From positions 62,001 to 126,000 of the forward strand of contig JAFLCC010000009.1 in NCBI GenBank assembly GCA_017302835.1: a stretch of 64,000 bases of DNA. Reading direction: 5' to 3'. This DNA comes from Deltaproteobacteria bacterium. Lineage in GTDB: Bacteria; Bdellovibrionota; Bdellovibrionia; Bdellovibrionales; Bdellovibrionaceae. Below, in pieces: positions 9,291 through 17,452 of this stretch; positions within the stretch are counted from its first letter, which is position 1, and every line of letters begins with the position of its first letter. The notes below the pieces were generated by a model. The model was not told where the DNA came from. It worked only from the letters and a program-made list of their open reading frames with translations, and did no database searches. Position numbers and translations under genes: made by a program.

Positions 9291-9836
9291 ATGGCTGTGT
9301 CTATTCCAATAACTATAGGAAGCATTTTGATAGCACTGTTTCTTAGTGTTAGCTCCTTTGCTGAGTTGAACATAGATGAAAAAAATTTGTTAAATGGCGA
9401 GCGTGTGACTTTGCAAGTTGAAAAGCAAAGTAAAGGAATAGTTATTCTTTTTCTGAGTGTTTCCTGTGGATGTACAGAATCGCATCTAGCACATCTTGAA
9501 AAATTAAATGAGGAGTATAGACAGGATTTTAAGTTTATTGGGATCCTTGCAAATGAAGAGGAAGATATAGGTGAGGCCGTATCTTTTTTCAAAAAGAAAA
9601 ATATTTCTTTCCCAATTGTTAGAAATGAAAAAATAGCGTTGGATTTAAATGCAACAAAGACTCCGAGCGTTTATGTTTTAGATAAAAAATTGCAACTTCT
9701 CTACAGTGGGGGAATTAGTAATAATGTGGATTTTAATAAATCAAATAAGTTGTATCTAAAGGAAGCTCTTTCTGAAATTACGAATAATCAACCAATAAAA
9801 ATTAAAAATCAAAAGGTTCTAGGTTGTTCCATATGA
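9291..9836 (+). CDS. Exported redoxin (AhpC/TSA-TlpA-like) protein
   Basis: This 181-residue protein has an N-terminal hydrophobic signal (ITIGSILIALFLSVSSFA), then a thioredoxin-fold redoxin domain with FLSVSCGCTESHL (Cys59 and Cys61 in a CxC arrangement), a cis-Pro segment KTPSVYVLD, and the C-terminal VLGCSI that many redoxins of this type share. CxC instead of CxxC is unusual and may indicate a peroxiredoxin-like or metal-binding role. The ATG at 9291 touches the GAGG ribosome site, and the GTG at 9297 has better spacing, so the true start may be two codons inside. Its stop overlaps the start of the next gene (ATGA), so the two are probably translated together. Confidence 0.82.
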   Translation: MAVSIPITIGSILIALFLSVSSFAELNIDEKNLLNGERVTLQVEKQSKGIVILFLSVSCGCTESHLAHLEKLNEEYRQDFKFIGILANEEEDIGEAVSFFKKKNISFPIVRNEKIALDLNATKTPSVYVLDKKLQLLYSGGISNNVDFNKSNKLYLKEALSEITNNQPIKIKNQKVLGCSI

Positions 9837-12637
9837 GTAAAGAATTTCTCAATAAGAATGGACATTATTTTTATAAATTAATTTTAGTCATAACTTTTTT
9901 AGTTTTCATATTGTTACTAGTTAAAGATATTGTCCCATTTGCGAGCCAAAATGCTTATTATCATTCGGTTTTTGGTTCAAATCTTTTTAGTAATTTTTTA
10001 GACCATTCTGGGATTTTACAACAAAGTCAATTTCACAATGGGTATGTGGATCAACACATTGGCTTTCATTTTTTAGTTTGGATCTCAAATTTGGTTTACA
10101 ACCCTGAATTGGCGATCAAGATGCTTACCTGTCTTTTTTTAAGTCTTACCTTGTTTCAATTGATTCGTTCTGAAAATTTTTCTAATTCAATGTTGATTTT
10201 TTCTTCTTTTCTTTTTTTCCTTTTTTTTCAATTTTATTCCTTTAAACGTCTTTTTTGGGAACGCCCTCAGTTTCTGAACTTATTTGTTTTTGTATATTAT
10301 TTATATAATTTAGGGAAAAGAAAAAACAAAGCGGTTTTGTTTCTTGCTTCCCTTGGGTTTAGTCTTGTTTCTTTTGAAACCGGAATATGGGTAATAGGAT
10401 TGAGTTTTGTTGATTATTTTTTTGGAGCTAAACGTAAGGATTATTTAATTGCAAGTTTAAGCGCTATTCTTATTTCCTTATTTGTATTCCCGTTCGGATT
10501 AGCAAAAACCGATTACGTGATCACACTTCTTAAACACAATTTAGTTGATGAAAAGTTTATAACAGAGTGGGCAGGAGCTAAAGAGTGGAAGTATCAACAT
10601 TTGATTTTAACGGCTTTTCTATTTATGTCGTTGTTTGTCCCAGAGCGTTGGCAAACGACAAAATTACGAATTTTCCAAATGAGCAGTTTATTGTTATTGC
10701 TCTTAAGTATTAAAATTGTTCGATTTGAGTATGTTTATTTCTTTTTCATCTTTCTTTGTTTTATTGAATTTTTAACTCATAGTTTGAACTCAAAAGGTAA
10801 ATATTTGGTTTCTTTGTTTTTGCTTTTAGGGTTTGTTTATTATTACCCGAAATCAGTTGAGTCATTTAAGGGAGATTCACAAACTATATTCAAGCCCATA
10901 AAATTTATTGAATGGTATCAGCAATCAAAATATAGTCAACAAAGGTTCGTAAACTTCAAGTGGGAGTACTGGAGTTCTCTGTTTTATTATGACCAGTTTA
11001 CAAAATCAGAACCTGGATTTTCAATGTTCATCTACAGAAAAAATGAAGATCTTGTGAAATCTTATAATTTCTTAAGATACCACTTGGATGATGTGGATAT
11101 TACCCACCTAACGTATTTCTTTTCAAGTTTTAATTCACGATTCTTATTAATAGATAATAATAGCAAATTTTTAAAAATATACAGAGAAAAAAAGTGGCCA
11201 TTAGTCCCGCTCTATACCGATGAATTTTTTACTTTTTTTGAGTTTCGAGATCCAAGGAGTTCTTTTAATGGCTATGATCAGAACAAGTCTTTAGCCGAAG
11301 ACTGTCTTTTATTTAATCGCTGTTCAAATTCATTCTTAAAAAGAACCATTAATAAGAATCAAGTCGATATTTTTATACCTATCCCAGAAGAGGATAGCAC
11401 CTTTCCACTGATTCCATTCAGTCTAGGCCATTTTGCACTTTTTGATAATGTTAAAAAAATCATTGTCGGTAGTGAGAATTTTTTTTTTAAATCAAAAACA
11501 GTTAGATTAGAACATAAAGCCGAATATTTTTATGAATACCCTTTTTATAGGATTGAGGATAAATGGATCTTAGCTGAGAAGAATCTTCTTTATACAAAAC
11601 CTTCTGATTTCTTGCATCATATCAATCAACTATTTGAACTAGAATTAAAAAAAAATCCAAATGAGTTATTTTACATTCTTGATGAGCTTATACCAAAAGA
11701 AAATGTTGGTAGGCCACGGAGGCTTCTTGGTGTTTTATATCTTTGTATGATCCCACAAAATCATCACTACTGTTTTAGTATTTTAGAGAAATATGATTTT
11801 TCAGAAATAGAGAAATGGGATTTAGGAAGTAAATCAATACTCGGACTAATTGAGGAGCAATTGAGTAGTTCTGAAATTGACAAGATTAATAGTAAACATA
11901 ATAAACTTTTTTCTAGACTTCCTATATTGGTTTCGGAACACTTTGATACTTATTTTCGTTTTTGGTATGGGAGCGCCCAAAAGAAAGATGAGTTATTAAC
12001 AGAACGCGAATATGTTTTTGCAGTTGGAGAGGCTCTTTCGTATCTATCATATAAAAAATCAAGCATTAGTTTATCGTGGCTGAATGAAGAGATAGATAAA
12101 TATTTTTTCTATTTTGATAAAAAACATGAAGTTTATAGCGTTAGATGGCTTCTCTCAATACTAGCCAATGAGTATAAAAATATTTCGGATAGGAATAATC
12201 AATTGGAAATAGAAAATAAGGTAAAACACGTATTAAATATAATATTGACGCAATTTTATTACCCATTTGAAACTCCTCTTTTTTTTAGAGGTTGTTTTTA
12301 CAATAAATCAATGGAAGGAAAAGGGAGTTCGTTTAATTTTGATCATCATTCTGGTTTAATTTTAGAGGGATTATCATTTTTTTCTAAATACGAATCAATT
12401 TCTGCTAGTCCTGTTTTTAAAAAGTTGGTTTATGGGTTTTCTAAATGTACTCTCAAGCAGCAAATTCGGTCAGAAAATTTTAGTAAAATAGGGGCAGATA
12501 AAATGGAATTGGGAGGGGTAAGGATTCAACCAGGGATAAAACAAATTAGAATTGATGTGCTAGCTCATCTAGGCATTGGTCTAAATCAGACAATATCAAA
12601 TGAAAAATTAAGAAAATTAATTTCAAATGATGAGTGA
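9833..12637 (+). CDS. Large polytopic membrane protein with C-terminal soluble domain
   Basis: The product is about 934 residues, starting at the ATG that overlaps the redoxin stop by 4 bases. The first ~350 residues hold at least eight hydrophobic segments (for example LILVITFLVFILLLV and SLFLLLGFVYYYP), interspersed with a segment GYVDQHIGFHFLVW that recalls GT-C/PMT-type glycosyltransferases. The C-terminal ~550 residues are soluble, presumably periplasmic and helical. Toward the end come FNFDHHSGLILEGL and a late IRIDVLAHLGIGL that recall alpha/alpha-barrel proteins. I do not recognise the family firmly. Coupling to a redoxin suggests that both act on the same envelope process. Confidence 0.6.
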   Translation: MSKEFLNKNGHYFYKLILVITFLVFILLLVKDIVPFASQNAYYHSVFGSNLFSNFLDHSGILQQSQFHNGYVDQHIGFHFLVWISNLVYNPELAIKMLTCLFLSLTLFQLIRSENFSNSMLIFSSFLFFLFFQFYSFKRLFWERPQFLNLFVFVYYLYNLGKRKNKAVLFLASLGFSLVSFETGIWVIGLSFVDYFFGAKRKDYLIASLSAILISLFVFPFGLAKTDYVITLLKHNLVDEKFITEWAGAKEWKYQHLILTAFLFMSLFVPERWQTTKLRIFQMSSLLLLLLSIKIVRFEYVYFFFIFLCFIEFLTHSLNSKGKYLVSLFLLLGFVYYYPKSVESFKGDSQTIFKPIKFIEWYQQSKYSQQRFVNFKWEYWSSLFYYDQFTKSEPGFSMFIYRKNEDLVKSYNFLRYHLDDVDITHLTYFFSSFNSRFLLIDNNSKFLKIYREKKWPLVPLYTDEFFTFFEFRDPRSSFNGYDQNKSLAEDCLLFNRCSNSFLKRTINKNQVDIFIPIPEEDSTFPLIPFSLGHFALFDNVKKIIVGSENFFFKSKTVRLEHKAEYFYEYPFYRIEDKWILAEKNLLYTKPSDFLHHINQLFELELKKNPNELFYILDELIPKENVGRPRRLLGVLYLCMIPQNHHYCFSILEKYDFSEIEKWDLGSKSILGLIEEQLSSSEIDKINSKHNKLFSRLPILVSEHFDTYFRFWYGSAQKKDELLTEREYVFAVGEALSYLSYKKSSISLSWLNEEIDKYFFYFDKKHEVYSVRWLLSILANEYKNISDRNNQLEIENKVKHVLNIILTQFYYPFETPLFFRGCFYNKSMEGKGSSFNFDHHSGLILEGLSFFSKYESISASPVFKKLVYGFSKCTLKQQIRSENFSKIGADKMELGGVRIQPGIKQIRIDVLAHLGIGLNQTISNEKLRKLISNDE

Positions 12638-12655
12638 TATTAAAGAATTCTATGT

Positions 12656-13180
12656 TCAATGCTTCTCTTCTGGAATTTGATCGTGATTGATATTTTCGGC
12701 CTTTTCTTTTTTGATTTTAATTATTGTGTGCTTTATTCTCATTTTTTTTGCGTTGTATCCTGAATCCAATCTAAGTTCAACAACCCTCATCCAGTAATTT
12801 TTTGGTTCAATTTTAAATGCGTGATTTACACATAAACATTTAAATCTCAATCCTAAAGAAAGTTCTTCTGGTGTTGTTGAATGTGGTGCTGCAAAGAAAT
12901 AAATTGGTTTATCAGTGTTATTATAAGTGACCAAAGCAAATTTTTTTCTTCGATTTGGTTCAATGGTTATGGTGTTGTCCTTAATTATGTCCTTTAGTCC
13001 TGTATCATTTAGAGACGAAATATTCTTAGTATCCCATAATCTTACCTTGCTTTCGTCGACATGGTATATTTGCATTTTTAGATCCTTTGTATCTTTATAG
13101 GACCATTCAATAGTTATCTGTGCAGGTTCAGCAAAGCTAATTCCAGAAATAAAAAAAAATAACATAAATATAGTGCACAT
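12656..13180 (-). CDS. Secreted protein with a CxC segment, faintly Cox11-like
   Basis: I place the start at the ATG at 13180 because GAAGGGG stands seven bases upstream; an in-frame TTG lies farther out. The 174-residue product has a signal peptide ending SGISFA. The central part reads YNNTDKPIYFFAAP, then RFKCLCVNHAFKIEP and WMRVVEL. The order Asn-Thr-x-Lys-Pro-Ile, then F-x-C-x-C, then a conserved Pro recalls Cox11/CtaG copper chaperones (CFCF motif), but the overall match is weak. A Cu-binding or structural role is only a guess. The C-terminus is Lys-rich. The gene is convergent with the membrane-protein gene and divergent from the pseudopilin cluster. Confidence 0.6.
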   Translation of the reverse strand: MCTIFMLFFFISGISFAEPAQITIEWSYKDTKDLKMQIYHVDESKVRLWDTKNISSLNDTGLKDIIKDNTITIEPNRRKKFALVTYNNTDKPIYFFAAPHSTTPEELSLGLRFKCLCVNHAFKIEPKNYWMRVVELRLDSGYNAKKMRIKHTIIKIKKEKAENINHDQIPEEKH

Positions 13181-13219
13181 AATAGCCCCTTCCGTTATAA
13201 TCAAATGGTGAGGTAGTTT

Positions 13220-14290
13220 GTGTCAATAGTAATTAAAAATGTCATAAGAAAATTTCCTAAGAAGGGTTTCGCTTTGATGGAAATTGTTGTTTCGCTAGGT
13301 CTTTCTTTTGTTATACTATTAGCTGGAAGTGCGCTTCTAAAATTAACTTCAGAAACGAATAAAAATATTGAATCTGCCAATTCTATAAAGGAACTTAAAA
13401 ATGAATTGGCGAGTTTTCTAAATAACAAGCAAGCAATTATAAATACTCTTTCAAATAATGCATCTATGCTTTGTCTTTATACTGTTTCGAATTGTACGGC
13501 CGGTGTATATTCTTTTGACGTTTTTGACTCTTCAACAAATCCAGCCGCAACACAAGTGATTTCAAAATTTCAACAGACTGCAGGTCGCGGATTCACTCAG
13601 AATGGGATATCTTGTAATACTTACCCTTCATCAGATTGTCCATTAAGATATTCTCTTAGTTGGTCGCCACGGTGTGGGATCGATGTTTCGCGGTGTCGTT
13701 CTCCAGATTATGAGATTAATGCTAATTTTCAAGTTTCCGCTTTTTACAAAGGCCCGCCTTTAAATTCAAATTTATTAAATTTTAAAATTGTAAAAACTTC
13801 TGAAGGTGAGCAAACACAATTTTTGTGTGCTTCCATGAGTGGAGTTTGGGACCCATCTACAAAACAATGTACGGTTGGTATGGCAAATGATTGTCCGGCG
13901 GGAAGTTTTTTTGTTGGAATTAATTCTGTAAATACAAAAATATGTGTAAGTATTGCTGCGAATCTTAAATGTCCATTAGGATCAGTTGTTTATAAAGTGG
14001 ATTCCTCTGGAAATTTTTATTGTCGAAGTGGCTGTTATTTGGCTGGTTTAAATTGTTTCTATAATATGTGGACTGGTGCGACTAATTGTCCAACAACTGT
14101 GGGCTGGAGTAGTATGCAGGGTATTGTTCCCTTGGGAGCTATTTCTGGTTTTAGTATAAACCCAGGAGCAAGTGTTCCGCCACCACCACCACCACCGCCT
14201 CCTCCACCGCCTCCACCACCGCCTCCACCGCCTCCACCGCCGTTGCCACCACCATTACCATTACCACTTCCGATGGATGGAGGAAATTAA
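13220..14290 (+). CDS. Pseudopilin-like protein with polyproline tail (paralogue 1)
   Basis: The GTG start follows GAGGT at seven bases. Residues 13-24 read PKKGFALMEIVV, a class III prepilin cleavage site (Gly16/Phe17) with Glu at +5, followed by a hydrophobic helix; a type IV prepilin peptidase would process it. The body is Cys-rich, with LSWSPRC and a later repeat of the form MSGVWDPSTKQC and SFFVGINSVNTKIC. These two motifs recur in the protein encoded at 15157. The tail is about 22 consecutive prolines followed by Leu/Pro and MDGGN. It is probably a minor pseudopilin or pilus-tip-like protein of a type IV pilus or type II secretion-like machine. The three pseudopilin genes lie 2 and 15 bases apart, so they form an operon. 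Confidence 0.8.
   Translation: MSIVIKNVIRKFPKKGFALMEIVVSLGLSFVILLAGSALLKLTSETNKNIESANSIKELKNELASFLNNKQAIINTLSNNASMLCLYTVSNCTAGVYSFDVFDSSTNPAATQVISKFQQTAGRGFTQNGISCNTYPSSDCPLRYSLSWSPRCGIDVSRCRSPDYEINANFQVSAFYKGPPLNSNLLNFKIVKTSEGEQTQFLCASMSGVWDPSTKQCTVGMANDCPAGSFFVGINSVNTKICVSIAANLKCPLGSVVYKVDSSGNFYCRSGCYLAGLNCFYNMWTGATNCPTTVGWSSMQGIVPLGAISGFSINPGASVPPPPPPPPPPPPPPPPPPPPPPLPPPLPLPLPMDGGN
14177..14272 (+). repeat. CCN microsatellite encoding a ~22-proline run
   Basis: The tract is built from CCA, CCG and CCT codons, 22 in a row by hand count, then Leu/Pro codons. Mixed codons argue for selection on the protein instead of simple slippage, though the tract should still vary in length. Long proline runs stall ribosomes unless EF-P assists. 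Confidence 0.9.
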
Positions 14291-14292
14291 TT

Positions 14293-15141
14293 ATGAACTA
14301 TTTACGATTAAATTCTCGAGGGTCAGTTTTAGTTTATGTTATGGGTCTTGTTGTTTTAATTTTAGTTATCACAGGGGGGATTTTTTATAATTTATCACGT
14401 TTAAATAATAGAAGTGAGGGGGTACTTTTTGATGGTGCCACTGTGTCATTGATAGCAGAGCAAGTGTCATCAGTTATCGAAAATGAGGCTTCTTGGTATA
14501 AAACGGTTGTTAACGATGCTAATTTAAATTGTTTATTAGTTAATGGGGGGAACTGTTCGTCAGCCTATCTACCATTAACATTATATTTGCCGGATAACAC
14601 TATTTATACACAGAATAGTGGAAGTTTGGGTTTTGATCGTTATGGGTTCAGATGCTCCAATTATAGTTCAGTAGCACCAGATTCAAAATGTGTTTATAAG
14701 GCAAAATTATTCTGGAAATGTGATAGTGGAAGTTGTGTTTCTGTTAAATCAGCTGCCGATTTGATTGCCAAAAGTCCAAAAATAAAAATAAAAATTGAAT
14801 ATGTATTTAATTCTTCAACTGATTTAAATTCAGGAGAAATAAGTCTAAATCATAAAGATTTAGACTTTGTAAGGGGAGGAAATCAAGGGGGACTAAAGGC
14901 ATTTTGCGAGAGTATTTCTGCAGAAATGAATGCCGGCGGTTTACATTGTAGATTTAATCCGCCTTCTGCAGAAAATTGTCGATCTTTGCATTCTCGTCAT
15001 ATGGTTAAAAAACTTAAGGGTGGTCATGTTGAGTGTGAAAATCCAACAGCATTTGGGGATGGAACATTTCCATTCAAATGTAATTCAGGCTCAGCAATGA
15101 CTGGTTTTTTTAATGATCATCCCGTTTGTGATGTTTTTTAG
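14293..15141 (+). CDS. Pseudopilin-like protein lacking Glu+5 (paralogue 2)
   Basis: The ATG lies two bases after the previous stop and is preceded by GGAGG. The N-terminus NSRGSVLVYVMGLVVLIL is a prepilin-like signal with Gly10/Ser11, but Tyr replaces the usual Glu at +5, as in PulK/PilX-type minor pseudopilins. The body carries GFRCSNYSSVAPDSKC and AKLFWKCDSGSC, which align by eye with GISCNTYPSSDC/LSWSPRC of paralogue 1 and LNSCVFSGANC/ISWSPIC of paralogue 3. It has no long tail. The lack of Glu+5 suggests a tip or initiation subunit. It is the middle gene of the three-gene block. Confidence 0.75.
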   Translation: MNYLRLNSRGSVLVYVMGLVVLILVITGGIFYNLSRLNNRSEGVLFDGATVSLIAEQVSSVIENEASWYKTVVNDANLNCLLVNGGNCSSAYLPLTLYLPDNTIYTQNSGSLGFDRYGFRCSNYSSVAPDSKCVYKAKLFWKCDSGSCVSVKSAADLIAKSPKIKIKIEYVFNSSTDLNSGEISLNHKDLDFVRGGNQGGLKAFCESISAEMNAGGLHCRFNPPSAENCRSLHSRHMVKKLKGGHVECENPTAFGDGTFPFKCNSGSAMTGFFNDHPVCDVF

Positions 15142-15156
15142 TTATAGGAGGTTAAT

Positions 15157-16068
15157 TTGTTTGGCAAGTTGTTAAATAGGAAAGGAGCAACCTTAGTTGA
15201 GGTTCTAGTTGCAGCTGTATTGATAGCTGTTGCTTCATCTGGTCTTCTTTCTGCGCTGAGTGCATTTTACACGCAAAAAACAATTAGAGATATAGACAGC
15301 TCAATAGTGAGTCAAAAAGAAAAAATAATAGAACTATTAAATGCAAGAAATTCTTGGACTAGGATTATTGCCAATAATGGTCTAACTTGTTTACAATCTG
15401 CTGGGATTTCCTGCGCAAGTGGAACGCATGAGATTGCTGTATTTGATTCCAATAATATTAAATTAACTGATTCTAGTGCAAATGATTTTGGTACAGATCG
15501 ATATTTGAACTCATGTGTTTTTTCAGGTGCTAATTGTGATTTTAGATTTTTAATATCGTGGAGTCCAATTTGTGAATCGGCTGCTACCTGTATGAGCCCA
15601 CTAATTAAAGTAATTGGAACATTGCAAGTTAATCCTGGCATATCAGAATTAGTTCCGTACCCAAATAAATATGATTTTAATTTTATTAGGGGAACTATTT
15701 CAAATAATGCTGTTATGAATTGTCAGAGTTTAGGTGGCTCATATGATAGTGCTACAAATCACTGTTTTTTGCCAAGTGCAAATCAAACCTGCCCTCAAGG
15801 AAATATTGTTGTTGGAATTAATGCAAATGGTACTATTATCTGCGAACCGCTTATAGATTTTGAATGCCCAGCTAACACATATGCAAAGGGAGTTAATCCA
15901 GATGGGACTCTTCTATGTTTAGGAATTGCTGGAGCGTGTCCAGTCGATGGAAGTAGTAATCTAACTCCACCAACTGGATTTAATACTGATCTGAATTCAG
16001 GATTTACAACTTCCGTACTTGGCGGTGGTGGTGATTGTGGTGATGGCGGCGGAGACTGTGGCAATTGA
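15157..16068 (+). CDS. Pseudopilin-like protein with Gly/Cys tail (paralogue 3)
   Basis: A TTG start is set by a strong GGAGG five bases upstream. Residues 9-21 read KGATLVEVLVAAV: prepilin cleavage at Gly10/Ala11 with Glu+5 present, then a hydrophobic helix. The body has ISWSPICESAATC and, further on, CQSLGGSYDSATNHC, GNIVVGINANGTIIC and KGVNPDGTLLC, a Cys-bearing repeat also seen in paralogue 1. The C-terminus ends in a glycine-rich CGDGGGDCGN tail. It is presumably exported with the other two. No pilus assembly ATPase, platform protein or peptidase is in this window, so assembly must use machinery encoded elsewhere. Confidence 0.8.
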   Translation: MFGKLLNRKGATLVEVLVAAVLIAVASSGLLSALSAFYTQKTIRDIDSSIVSQKEKIIELLNARNSWTRIIANNGLTCLQSAGISCASGTHEIAVFDSNNIKLTDSSANDFGTDRYLNSCVFSGANCDFRFLISWSPICESAATCMSPLIKVIGTLQVNPGISELVPYPNKYDFNFIRGTISNNAVMNCQSLGGSYDSATNHCFLPSANQTCPQGNIVVGINANGTIICEPLIDFECPANTYAKGVNPDGTLLCLGIAGACPVDGSSNLTPPTGFNTDLNSGFTTSVLGGGGDCGDGGGDCGN

Positions 16069-16087
16069 TTTAAACTAATGGTAGAAA

Positions 16088-17452
16088 ATGCAGAGTGGAT
16101 CTTCTAATATTAAAATCAATGAGAGAATATTTTCGCTGTGTACTCTTTTTATATTTTTATTTGATTTCAGGAGCTATTCCTTATCTATAAAGGCAGATTC
16201 AAGAATTTGCTGGCCTCATTGGGAACAATGTCGCGCGTTTTTAAATTTAAAATCCTTACCAGACTCTTATGAAATCAATATTTTATTTGCAATTTTATTT
16301 GCAGTAATTATTTTTGGAATTTTTGGAGTTTTGAAAGGTAAAGAAAAATATTATTTTGGTTCTTTGTGGATTTTAACGTTATTTAAGTTTTTTTATCAAT
16401 TTGTTTGGCATTTTTCAGGAATGCACAATTTTGAGTTATTTCATCTTATTCCTACTTTTGCCTTTTTAATAAATAAAAAAGATAGAATTTGGGGTGCGCA
16501 AGTATCTTGGGCCATTTGTTACTTTTTAGCGGCATTTGTAAAGATTCATGAATCATGGATTGTTGGTAGTTATTTTTCTTCTCTTTCTCTTGGACTTCCA
16601 CTGGTGCCTAAAATTTTTATTCCATTTTTAACTCAATCAGTAATTATTTTTGAAATTTTTCTAAGTTGGGGACTATTAAGTGAAAAGTATCGAAAAATGA
16701 GTTTAGTTTTATGGACTTTTTTTCATGTCTATTCTGTAGTTTTGGTTGGGTATTATTATCCTACACGTTGTATACTTATTTTGTATTCTTTATTCTTAGG
16801 CAAACTGTCTGAAGAAAAGAAATTTTTGAAAATTTCACCCTTATCTATTCTCTTCTTCGGGGTAGTTATTTTTTTTCAGGTGATCCCATTATTATACAGT
16901 GAAGATCAAAAAAGAACTTTAAGATTTGAAGGATATGCTTATAATATGATTGATGCAAATTTTCAATGCGTTAATAAAACAACTAAAATAATTAATGGTC
17001 TTCGGCAAGAACAAATAGAGCAAAATACGAGCTCAATGCATAGATGTAGCCCTCGATTAATACTTGAAAGAATAAAGATACAGTGTGAGAAAAATACAAG
17101 TACTCAAGTAGAATGGATATTGTATCAATCTATTAATGGAAATCCATTTTACGAAATTGTAAATGAAGTTAATGCATGTGAATTAAAGTTTTCTTTATTT
17201 GGTGAAAATAAATGGATAAAAAATCAAAGTGATAAATTAGTTGGTTATCCAAAGCATAACGCAGTAACGGGTAATCAAACATTCCAAATGCAAGCTATGA
17301 ATAGTATTATATTTAAAGATAGAGTCATTGAGAATACCTCAATTCAAACCTTCATTCTAAACCGATACAATTATTTTTATAGTTTTTATCTGCTTCTTTG
17401 GGTTGGCATGTTCACGTGGGTTTGTTTTTCAAATTTAAGGTCTAAAAAGTAA
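16088..17452 (+). CDS. Polytopic membrane protein, HTTM-like
   Basis: The 454-residue protein has about seven hydrophobic segments in the first 270 residues and a soluble C-terminal part with one final membrane helix (SFYLLLWVGMFTWVCF). The segment CYFLAAFVKIHESWIVGSYF and the later WTFFHVYSVVLVGYYYP resemble the HTTM domain, the membrane part related to vitamin K-dependent gamma-carboxylase. I do not see a carboxylase domain, so no reaction is claimed. It starts 19 bases after the pseudopilin operon and may belong to it. Its 3' end overlaps the convergent gene by 18 bases. Confidence 0.6.
   Translation: MQSGSSNIKINERIFSLCTLFIFLFDFRSYSLSIKADSRICWPHWEQCRAFLNLKSLPDSYEINILFAILFAVIIFGIFGVLKGKEKYYFGSLWILTLFKFFYQFVWHFSGMHNFELFHLIPTFAFLINKKDRIWGAQVSWAICYFLAAFVKIHESWIVGSYFSSLSLGLPLVPKIFIPFLTQSVIIFEIFLSWGLLSEKYRKMSLVLWTFFHVYSVVLVGYYYPTRCILILYSLFLGKLSEEKKFLKISPLSILFFGVVIFFQVIPLLYSEDQKRTLRFEGYAYNMIDANFQCVNKTTKIINGLRQEQIEQNTSSMHRCSPRLILERIKIQCEKNTSTQVEWILYQSINGNPFYEIVNEVNACELKFSLFGENKWIKNQSDKLVGYPKHNAVTGNQTFQMQAMNSIIFKDRVIENTSIQTFILNRYNYFYSFYLLLWVGMFTWVCFSNLRSKK

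Noticed and set aside
15795-16064. Pro-rich minus-strand open frame opposite the third pseudopilin
   Set aside because: It mirrors the Gly/Cys tail codons of the sense gene and has no ribosome site.
13220-16068. A complete type IV pilus or type II secretion operon
   Set aside because: Only pseudopilin-like subunits are present; no ATPase, platform, secretin or peptidase gene lies in the window.
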